DNA from: Karstenula rhodostoma CBS 690.94
Lineage: Eukaryota; Ascomycota; Dothideomycetes; Pleosporales; Didymosphaeriaceae
NCBI GenBank assembly: GCA_010093485.1
Contig: MU001494.1
Span: 1,333,937 to 1,397,936 of the forward strand
Reading direction: 5' to 3'
DNA length: 64,000 nt
Shown here: piece by piece, positions 1-9,088 of the stretch
Layout: every line of letters starts with the position of its first letter
Position numbering within the stretch: position 1 is the stretch's first letter
Position numbers and translations under genes: made by a program
Notes under the pieces: model-generated
The model's input: the letters and a program-made list of their open reading frames with translations, nothing else
What the model was told of the DNA's origin: nothing
Databases searched by the model: none

Positions 1-2003
1 TTGTTGGTCATTGACAACATCAAAGCGACGCTTCGCGAGATGCATGGTAATCAGACGTGCTTTCCAAAATATGATCGATGGCACCCGGCGAATGGAGATA
101 TATTCAATACAGCGTGCCTAGATAGTAAGCTGCATGATAGATGAGACAGTGGATGCTCACGAAATGAAGGGCCGACGTTCGACCGGCGGCACGTCAGCAG
201 TCACAATAGGCTTTACCGTATAAGATAGAACCTTGACGTTCTGCGACTCGTGTTACAGGGGCCTGGACGGTCCACGAGTGTGAGTGGACTTCGGGAACCG
301 AACGTCTGGGGGCTATCGAGTGAACCAGGTGCCGAATTGCGAGTAGGGCACGAGCCCACATGGATACACCTCACTTTTACATGTATTGTTTTCTGCGCAG
401 CTCCGTTGATCTACTTGCTCAGCACTGTATCTTAGCCATGCTGCGCCGGGGGTGCTTGAAAGCGTGCCTGCACTCAGGTACGCTGTTCGATGGATACATC
501 TGAAAGGCAAACCCTGCTAAGCGCCTATATGGGGCTCTACTAAATGCGCTAGTTTGGACGATCTTGTCATATGTTTCACCTTTGACGTTTAGCTCGGTCG
601 AACATTCGACGACATGTCCTAGCGTGGCGTATAGTCTGCATGGTTCGAACTTTATATGTTTTAGACGACTCACACTCCATTCAATTCGAATGAACCTTGT
701 CGTCATGTTGGCACAAAGATGATCTATGGTAGAACCTGCGTGGCATCAACGAGCATTGTTCCACACTTCGTATGCTGAGCAATTCCAGTCTTTCTAGCTT
801 CTTTGGTATCATAGCCTTTCGTCTCACACCTTGTCTTCTCGAGAACTCACCTTGAATTCAGTATCGTTATGTTGCATTTTACCCGCCGTGCTCGCTGTAC
901 AGTTCCCTCGAAATGCAATGGCATGAGCCCATGAAGTTCTCCAAATGTGTCATTGATTTGCAGTACGGTTTTCTGATTGTTGACTCGAACTACAAAGTAG
1001 TGACCCGTAAAGTGATAGACAAATATGGACATGGACATGATTTGCAGTACAGCAGCGTTGCGTTGCAACAACTGTTAAAAGTTAATGTTTCCTTATTTCC
1101 AATGAACGTGTAGAGGATACAGGGTCCGAGAACCCCTTGCTTTCGGCATCAGAACATTGTGCAGAGCGAGGCAAGTGCGAATATACACACCAACCGCTTC
1201 GTCCCGGGCCAGCGAACGCCACGCACGTGCGCCTTGATCGCCCTTTCCCGAGCGGAGGCTAAAGTGGCGTGCGGCTGAGATCTGCAATTGCCCGTGGCTT
1301 CATTTCCTCCCGTATCGTCAAACATGCAGGTTCTCACCATTTTATAGCCCTGGTGCCGCCCACCGCTTTGAAGATGCAGCCAATTGACACACTGAGGCGT
1401 TGACATCATGGGATGGGGCCTGATCTCCTTCATTTCCGTGCTGCACGGCGCGTAACGATGGTGTGAATAGTTTGGGTGTGAGAGAAGGAGAGCACGATGA
1501 AACCTAGGTCGAACCGGCGGATATCCAAACTAGCGTGGACGGACACTAGAGAGCCGAACCTCGTTCCCTACGGCAGCTGCCGGTATCGACCCTAATGTTT
1601 TATTGATCCCTCATACGATGATCCTCGCGCAAAGTCAAATTCCGATGCGGGTGCGGCGGCATGCACACACAGCTAAAAGTCATGTCACGGTGGGGTCTTG
1701 TATATCTCCTGACTGTAATCAGCTGCACTTTACTTTACTCGCAATGCTCAGTGTCCCATTTCACATTAATTGGCCTGACTATCTTTACTGTGACATTCGG
1801 AGGACCAACAACTCAAGTGCTGTATCGCACCACTGTGTAGACCCTCCCACCAAAAGTCTGACCCATGAACGTTGATAATTCCTCTGTAGCCTTTCGCTCT
1901 GAAGCATGTATGCCGATAAGCTGCTTCCGCCGGAACCGAAAACTTGTCAGTGGCGCAACTATTTGCGCTCGTACACTAACCCGACCGACACGAAAGCATT
2001 CTC
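1..2003. other. Gene-poor region, no supported gene
   Basis: I find no open reading frame with recognisable protein features here; the longest frames are under 120 codons and lack domain signatures or convincing splice sites. One copy of a dispersed repeat lies at 967-1036 (listed separately). The stretch is probably intergenic or old transposon-derived sequence. Confidence 0.6.
967..1036 (+). repeat. Dispersed repeat copy A (pairs with 23317-23386)
   Basis: This 70-bp segment matches 23317-23386 in the same orientation with four differences by eye. Three of the four are G in this copy and A in the other; the fourth is A versus T. Similarity stops sharply on both sides. It looks like a fragment of a transposable element or MITE; the transition bias is what repeat-induced point mutation would leave, although four differences are too few to prove it. 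Confidence 0.75.
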
Positions 2004-2636
2004 TTACTCGTCGCCACTTATGACGCCGATGTCCTCTCTAGCGGCATCGTCTTCATCCTCCCCTCCACCCAAGAAGCCTGCGTCGTCATCTTCATCCTCC
2101 ACCCACTCCGCGTCGCTGTCCAAGAAGTCATCGTCATTCAGCATGGACTCCTGGCGCTCTTTCTCCTCCTTCTCCTTCTCCTTGGCCTCCTCCATAGCAA
2201 CCTTGGTTACCAAGACCTGCTTGAGCTTTGCAGCAGAGGCGTCGGAGATGTGCATGTAGCGGGCTAACGAGCGCGCAATCCGCTCCTCGGAATAGGTTCC
2301 TCGAAGATCGCGCATCAGGGCGTCCACATCCTGTTGAGTAAGAGGCTGCTCCATGGCGGGAAGGTAGAGCATACGACCACAGGTAGGACAAGTGTTCCCG
2401 ATCTTGAGCCAAGCAACCAAACACGTAGTCCCATGGATGTGGCCGCATGAATTGATGCGGACCGCAGCATGAAGGCGAGTGTGGTTATTGTCACCACCAT
2501 TGGTGTTGGCCGAGGACTTGACGAGAGCCAGCGGCTCCAGGCAGATCTCGCAGTTCCGACTGACGTGGTAGGCGCTCGGCTGCAGGTGGGTAACGCCATG
2601 CATCCCAAACTCAGCTTCAGTGTTGTAGACAGTCAT
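2004..2636 (-). CDS. RING-finger protein (RING-H2-like), 210 aa
   Basis: The likely role is an E3 ubiquitin ligase or RING scaffold. It is a single exon with an ATG at 2636. The RING lies near the N-terminus: Cys29-x2-Cys32, then a 31-residue loop, Cys64-Gly-His66-Ile-His68, Cys72, and Cys83-Pro-x-Cys86, with the usual Trp76 in the L-x-x-W-L stretch between. Spacing around His66/His68/Cys72 is slightly non-canonical, with Gly at the position that usually holds the fifth zinc ligand. The middle (about 95-140) is helical, followed by a Lys/Glu-rich coiled segment and a very acidic tail rich in Asp/Glu. The gene at 3414-4072 has the same CGHI-x-G-x-x-C-L-x-x-W-L signature, so the two look like relatives lying in tandem on this strand. 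The substrate cannot be inferred. Confidence 0.8.
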   Translation of the reverse strand: MTVYNTEAEFGMHGVTHLQPSAYHVSRNCEICLEPLALVKSSANTNGGDNNHTRLHAAVRINSCGHIHGTTCLVAWLKIGNTCPTCGRMLYLPAMEQPLTQQDVDALMRDLRGTYSEERIARSLARYMHISDASAAKLKQVLVTKVAMEEAKEKEKEEKERQESMLNDDDFLDSDAEWVEDEDDDAGFLGGGEDEDDAAREDIGVISGDE

Positions 2637-3413
2637 TGTGCTTGCCGGTCTTGATGGTTGATTTGTCTGGACTTCGGTATTCGTTCAGAATTCGGCGCGG
2701 ATTGTTTGTGTTGAACTGTTTAACGTGGTGGTCGAGCGGATCGAGAGGTCGAGTGTTGTGGAAAAGATAGAGGGTGGATATGGGGAGTGCGGCGCTCTTA
2801 GATACTATAGGTATGGTTCGGGCAAGCAAGGACTTTGACCATGCGACGAGGTGAAAGAATATTGTTGACTCATTGAGGACCTCTTAGGCTAAGTAGTTGA
2901 AAGTCCCATGTATAGGTCGAAGCTTATCGAAAGCGTTGCGCTTCTGCCTAGGACAGGAAGAAGTGAGACAAGTCGTACTATAGTCGACCTAGTAGTTTTC
3001 ATACCTAAGTCTAAATGCCGTTCAAGATGCAGAATAATCAGTATATAGGAACTCGGCGGGTCCTGTGTGCCTCCACAGAACAAACTAAAAGATGGAGCTC
3101 GCTTTCATAAGTAACGTTTAGCTAGGTCTGTAAAATCAACTCACTTTGTATAAATGTGGCCATCGAGAGTTTAGTTTTCAACGACTGCAACCACGGCTTC
3201 TTCCTGCATCTTCCAGCCAAACAAAATGCCATCTCCACCACACCTCTGCCTAAAACCATTTTTCGTGCCTCGCCTCTGGCACCAATCTTACCCAAAATAA
3301 TCTCACCCTTTACTTTCCACGGCCCTGAATCTCCCGCCTTCTGCCCTGGCACTAGCATAGACATGTCTTTATGCAGACAGTTGTATTCTTCCAACGATGC
3401 CGATGGCTGATCA
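2637..3413. other. Intergenic region between two RING genes
   Basis: It holds the upstream region of the 2004-2636 RING gene and the downstream region of the next one. Two overlapping frames of 84-90 codons on opposite strands (3122-3410) have no recognisable features, and I do not call either. Confidence 0.5.
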
Positions 3414-4072
3414 CTAGAACACCGGAATAGCAGAAGGGGGATAAATCTCTCTCTCCACGTCAGCAGGCATATTCTCCCACTTCCCCTCCCTCCGCAGACC
3501 GAACAGCGTCATCCTACACATCGGGCACGAGTTCTTCCACTTAAGCCATTCCTGCAAACAGTGCCTCCCAAAGATGTGACCACAGGCCCTGATCTGCACT
3601 GGTGTATGGGGGAGGTAGGGTTTGGAGTCTTGTGAAGATTTTGTCTCGGTTTCGGTTTCGCTTGGACCTTGACGGTGTTAGCTTATATCTCACAAAATGG
3701 AATAGCGGATGGCTTGCTGTCTTCGCCCACCAAAATTTCAGCGCGTACAAGAGCCGAGCAGTCGTCAAAGTGGCGTTTCTTACGGTGGAAGAGCACCCGC
3801 AGTCGATCCATAAGGCGTGTGCGGCGAGATGGACAAAACTCATGGGCCGCATAGACAGAGAATTCGGATTTTCGAGCCCGCCATAGTCTTCGAGAAGCAT
3901 TCTTTATCTTATTCAGATCTAGTACGCATGCAGTGTAGGGTTCGTAACAGATGTCTCGCCTGTATCGTGACACAGGCATTTTAGGCCGCCTCGCCTCAAG
4001 AAGGTCGATTCGTTTCGATACCGCATTTTGTTTTTGTCTTCTAAAAAATCGGAAGGCGTATGGAAGAATCAT
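3414..4072 (-). CDS. Degenerate RING-type protein, about 197 aa
   Basis: Proposed exons are 4072-3694 and 3628-3414, with a 65-nt intron (donor GTGAGA, GCTAAC motif, acceptor CACAAG) that closes the frame. The second exon carries a clear second half of a RING: C-G-H-I-F-G-R-H-C, L-x-E-W-L-K, then C-P-M-C-R. In the first exon only one cysteine of the first pair is visible: D-D-C-S-A-L, where C-x2-C is expected. Zinc binding at site 1 therefore looks impaired, unless another exon arrangement supplies the ligand. The branch motif is unusually close to the donor, which weakens the intron model. It resembles the neighbouring RING protein at 2004-2636. This may be a decaying tandem relative or a mis-modelled gene; the second exon is the secure part. 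Confidence 0.45.
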
Positions 4073-5597
4073 GACTTTCGGTGCATCTTGGAAAAACTAT
4101 CGTTGTACGCTGGCTAAATTTCCCAACGAGTGCTACTATATTTGGTCCGGAACCCACACCACCCCTCGTGGCCCAACAGGTTACAATCCATCACTGTCAC
4201 ATGCAACCACCAATTAGCAACCAAGTGGGTTCTACAAGACGTCATACGACAAATACTTTGTATTGCAGAGGAACAGCGCTTCATCATCCGGTCATCCTGC
4301 CTGCGTGGATGGATCATTTCAAAACAAACACAGACTTGAGCACTGTCAGCCATCGTGTTGATTATTATTAGGGACCACAAAATAGTTACAACTTACAACT
4401 AGTAACGCAGAGCACCCATCAATTGATTCCCTCGCATCTAACCCTTAGTTTCTGTTTTTCCCATCCGCATCCGACATCTCAGGCATACATCTCGAAAGAT
4501 TAGCCGAGCGATTTCCTGCATGCGAGATATGGTAGATTCTAGACCGTCCATGCCGATACTACCTATTTCTACTAGCGAAGGTAGTAGCGGGATTTCGAAC
4601 GCAGTTCACATTCCATCAACACTTGTCGCATGACTTGTTTAATTATAGTCATTTCGTTGTTCGGCTCTGTGGGAATGTAATCGTGGAAAGCGAGCAGACC
4701 ATTTCCGAGTTTCTCAGAGAATGCGGTCCTAAGTTTCAGATCCTCGTTGCAGTCAGGGATTGTTGGCTTTGGGAACGGCTACTTCCAGCATCTAGGTAAA
4801 GTCAGTTCGGATGGATACGGAATGGTCATCGTCCACACAAGGAAGCACACCAACTTTGTACTCTGACGCTGACATACATGGTCCAGGAAATTTTCGATTG
4901 TAATACCGGTACTCACAATATCGCGGTCCGTCGTCGTGACTTTATCAGCCGACTAAGTCGCAAACCAAACCCTGATCTTCGCCATGATTATCGGAGGTAC
5001 CGGGGGAGGGGTGTTGTCAGAATTGAGCTGCTAATCAAGGCAGATGATATACGTTAAGACACTAGGATCGTATACTTCAATGCCGTTTTTATTGAAGCCC
5101 GATTTAATAGGGTATGTAGCCAGTAGGACAGCAGGAGAGCTGCAGAGCAAGATTACGATTAGAGCGAAAGTTCACTGCGTAGTGATAACATAAGACACCT
5201 TAGGAAAAAGAAAAATCGGCGAATGTGAAGGCAGTAATAAGCTCAGCGAAAGGCCATAGCATGAACATTAACCTCATAGAAAGACGACACTTTGCCGATC
5301 CGACGTGTCGCTGTTTGTTGTGCTGCACCTACCCACATTGTGTAAGTTCAGCGATTCCTACGACACCGGTGAATAGTCATCGTGTGACCTCCCGCTTTTC
5401 CTCTATCACGCTCGCCACTAGGGACTTCAATCGAAAGAGATCTGCGAGGATGCCCATCGAGTGTATACTACCTAGTCTTACGCATATAGAATACCAAACC
5501 GTAACCTCTGCAAGTTCACACCTGGCCTCTCAAAGCCATTCAACGTCTATATCAAAACATCATCGCCCCCCCCCCCCCCGCGCGCGCAATCCCAGCC
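4073..5597. other. Intergenic region; poly-C tract near 5565-5579
   Basis: No supported gene is present. Frames of up to 128 codons at 5225-5611 lack protein-like features. A run of about 14 C residues followed by CGCGCGCG lies just downstream of the gene ending at 5598; it is a simple-sequence tract. The remainder shows nothing I can name. Confidence 0.55.
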
Positions 5598-8258
5598 TCA
5601 CTCGTACATGAACCTCTCATGCCTCCCCAGCCGCGGCGGCGTCTCCTCCATAATGTCCATCCTACCTTCTTCACTGAATCTCCATTCCACACCCGCAGCC
5701 TCGCCTCTCATACCCTGCCTCTCCCTATCCTCTGTCGTGTTCTCCCGCTCGTTCATTATTTGCCTTCTTGTGGCCGCCCGAGCAACCTGCGTTCTTCGAC
5801 TAGTCACACCGCTCGCGCTGTCCAAAGTGGTGGAAGTGGACGGAAGACCTCGCTCAAACTGGCCGCTGAATGGCAACGGAGTCGGGATTGGGGTGACTGC
5901 GCGTCTTGTAGGTTGGCGTTGTGGAGCGTCGGAGGGAAGATCTTGGCGGGAACCGTAACGTGAAGGAATACGTGGGCCACGAATAGGATTCTGATGGGCA
6001 GGTGGTGCAAGGCGAGAAGCAGTGCTTGGGACAGGGGTAAGAGTGTCAGATCCAGAGGGATCGCCATCAGACAAGAGAAGAGCAGGGTAGGGAGAGTGTA
6101 TGTGCGGGCGATTCGACACGTCTCGCGGCTGCTGCACTTGTGGAATGCTGAAGCGTGCCGTGGCAGGTGTAGTGGAAAGCTCGCCGCCTCTCATGGCGAC
6201 ATTCAAGCCCGTGCGGGTCGGTGGCGGCACAAGGCTTGCTCTCGGCCCAGATGAACGAAGCGATCGCATTTCTTGGGCTGATAGACCTACAGGCGCATTC
6301 TCGCTTGAGCGCTGAGTTGCTCTAGCCGCAGGCACTGTTCTACGTGGGACCTGAGAAACTCTCACATGTAAAGTGGGGTCGTCTACCGCACCAGGCACCG
6401 GTATTGGCGCGTAGTCCATGCGAGCACGGGGCCGAGCACTATTTCGACCGTGAGCATTGTCATCGGATTCGTGCCATGAGCCGGCGATGCCGGAGTCCCT
6501 CCTTTGACGATCAATTACCCGGGAGAGGTTGGTCACCTCTTCGACATACCCAGGAATTGACGCCCTGGGCTCTGTCGTTTGGGTTTGTGAAGAAGCGGCC
6601 TGAACTCTCGCCGAGATGCGTTCGAGGTAGGCATTTGCACGCTCCTGAACCAGTTCCAAAGGCGAAGAAAGATCTCGTTGAACTGCTCTGGCAGCATCTT
6701 GGTCGCCCCCGACGAAGTCGGCAACGTTGATTAGCCCGGTGGACGGTATCAAACGATGTTGTGCACTTGGCATCTTACTATACGGTCTTGAGGGTAAGGG
6801 TGATGGTCCATATTGGCCCAAAGCAGCGAGATCGGGCGAAGACGTGCTTGGAACACGTAAGGGTGGAGCTGGACGCAGAAATGCTCCGCTCGCTGCTTGG
6901 GTCTGAGGCAGACGAATCGAATAATAAGCCCCACGACTCAATTCACGGCTGACTTGGCGGGAAGGCGCAGCACCGTCGTATTGCGATTGCGCTAGAGTCT
7001 CCGGTTGAGGATAAGTGCTGCTGGAGTGCCTAGAGGAATCCGGAAGTTCATAGAAGGAGTATGGCTGACTGGTAGTAGATGCTCCACTGCTATGTCTACC
7101 AGACGTATTTCGGATCGGATCTCCATATCCCATCCCATCCATTCCGAGCGGTGACCAATAGCGATCATTTGAAGATTCAGAGCTCCTTTGAAGGCCATTG
7201 TCGTCATGAATGGAGGGGGGCTCGGGTGCTGGAGTGTTCCAGAAGACATCTCCTGCGGTTGACGATTCGGACGTATCAGGACGCATCACGCGAGGCTGAT
7301 GCGACGGTTCACTGCTTGAGGACATGGCTCGATTGCGTCTGAAGGGCTGCGCGGTTCGTGGACGAGGCTCGGTTTGGGACGCGCATTCTCTCAAGTTGTA
7401 TCGCTGGTGAGAATCCCAGTAGCCTCGTATAAACCGCGCGGGTGAGCTTGCTTCGGGAGCTTGTTGTTCGTTTCCAGTTGTCTGTCCAGCACCGTTGCTA
7501 CGCCACTTGGTTACCAACCCAACCCAACCATGTACCGGGAGTTTGAAGACTCACCCCGTGATTCTTCCCTCGAGACGCGAAGTTATTCTTTCCACACCTT
7601 GCAGAGGAGCTTGAGCTTGAGTGCTGTGGTGGTGGAACGAGCGGACTTGGTTTCTCATAGGAGTTTCAAGTGAGGGTGCATTGTCGACGTGCCCATCTGT
7701 CGGCGTATGATCGCGCGTGAAAGGTAGGTCGTCATTGCCTGGTTCTGAGGAATTCGTTCTTGCCCGTCCCAGTCTGGGCGGACTAAGATGTCCTTTGGAT
7801 GGAGAGGGAGTGTCCTCGCTAGTGTCCCCTTGTGATGCGGCAAGAGTTGAATCTCGATCCTGATGAGCAAGTCTGAAAGGAAGTTGCAGTTCACTGTCTG
7901 GAAGTGGGACCGGGACCGTCTGGTCACCGAGAAGAGGAGAAGCCGCCAAACCGCTTGACACAGCTTCGCTGCTTCCGGCGAGACTATCTCGAAGGTCTCC
8001 AGAGTCATCGACGAACGAGTGCACAGCTTGCTGAGGTCTCAGGATGGGTATGTTACCGAGAGTGGTAATGGATTCATCACGGGCTCGTATGGGCCCACGC
8101 TTCAAGCGGGGTCGGAAAGTAGGTGGCAGCGAGGGGCCGTGAAAGCGCGCTGGTAGTGTTGCGGGGGGGTTTGCAGCTTGCCTGCGTTCCATGCGGCGAC
8201 GAGTCTCTTCGACATGGGCGGGCGTCAAGGTGATTTCCGAAGCATTCAGTCGTATCAT
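5598..8258 (-). CDS. Long disordered protein of unknown function, about 867 aa
   Basis: Exons are 8258-7555 and 7497-5598, with a 57-nt intron (GTGAGT..GTAG) that closes the frame (2604 nt in total). The opening 28 residues contain an ordered-looking, Arg/Glu-rich helix (E-E-T-R-R-R-M-E-R-R). The rest is low complexity, rich in Ser, Pro, Arg, Thr and Gln, with scattered R-x-x-S and S-P motifs that could be phosphorylation sites. A short helical patch near the middle (E-L-V-Q-E-R-A-N-A-Y-L-E-R-I-S-A) could bind a partner. I see no enzyme motif, signal peptide or membrane segment, and I do not recognise the family. The next gene is divergent (PDK1, start 9089), about 830 bp away. The C-terminal end near 5598 is acidic/basic mixed and unremarkable. 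Confidence 0.7.
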
Positions 8259-8425
8259 GTTGGACGGTGTAGTGGTAACAAATCAAGGCGTGGTAACGTG
8301 TAAGTGAGCCAAAACGAGCCAAAACGAGGCAGCAGTCAATCGCGTGAGCGGCGTCGGTGAAAAGATGAGAGATGGAAACAGACATTGCACACATCGATGG
8401 GGGAAAGGGAAGCATGGCGGCTGGT

Positions 8426-8468
8426 TGGCTCCTGCCTGACAGTTCATGGCTCCTGCCTTGACAGTTGA
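8426..8468. repeat. 21/22-bp imperfect tandem duplication
   Basis: Two adjacent units begin TGGCTCCTGCC and end GACAGTT(C/G)A. They differ by an extra T and one substitution. The repeat lies about 170 bp upstream of the minus-strand gene starting at 8258. It may be neutral or a duplicated protein-binding site. Confidence 0.7.
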
Positions 8469-8766
8469 TGCCAGCTGTCTGCTAGTCTAGAAAGTCGTTG
8501 CCAGTTAGTGAGCGAGGGACAGCACAGGCAGGCAGCGCGACACGGCATAGCAAGAAGCGTCGTCGTCGTGGATGGACTTGCAGACACTGGAGCACTGTGC
8601 ATGGGCGGCATCTTGACTGTGGGCAGCAAGGGCCAGGGACGGCGTCGTCATGCACTTTGGGTCGCACTGAGGCGGGAGCAGGGCCGGGAGGGCAGACGGG
8701 CGGCTGGCGGGCGGCTGCCAGGCATCGGGGCCATCGCACACGGGCACACGGCCATCTGGGCGACAA

Positions 8767-8807
8767 GGCGGCGGCGGCGGCGGCGATGGCGATGGCGATG
8801 GCGATGG
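8767..8807. repeat. GGC / GATGGC microsatellite
   Basis: About six GGC units are followed by four GATGGC units. The tract sits in the presumed 5' leader or promoter of the PDK1 kinase gene. Such tracts are length-unstable. Confidence 0.75.
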
Positions 8808-9088
8808 TCGTGTGGTGTTGAGGATGGGCGGCGCCTCGACGGACACGGGGCGGTCGTAAGCTACCGAGAATGTCGCGCTAATGGCCCAGCACGCAGCACG
8901 CAGCAGGCAGCACGCAGCCCGCAGCCCGCAGCCTCACCGCGTCCTGCTGCTGCCATCCTCTCCAGACGACGCAACCTGCCCTGGCCTTGCGGCGGCCCAC
9001 GCCATCACCACAGCTCGCCCCCTCCGCCCTCCGCACGCCGCCGCCTGCCCGCCCACTCGCCCTCGCTCAGCGCTCAGCGCCCGGCACC

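Larger units (their letters stand above)
8259..9088. promoter_or_regulatory. Divergent intergenic region with simple repeats
   Basis: This separates the disordered-protein gene (minus) from PDK1 (plus) and must hold both promoters. It contains a 21/22-bp imperfect tandem duplication (8426-8468), a GGC/GATGGC microsatellite (about 8767-8807) and a run of CAGCACG/CAGCCCG-type repeats (about 8887-8932). Open frames cross it, but they are a by-product of the GC-rich repeats. No clear TATA box was found. Confidence 0.5.

Noticed and set aside
5560..5590. Poly-C followed by CG repeats as a telomere-like or G-quadruplex functional element
   Set aside because: A single short homopolymer next to a gene end; no support for function.
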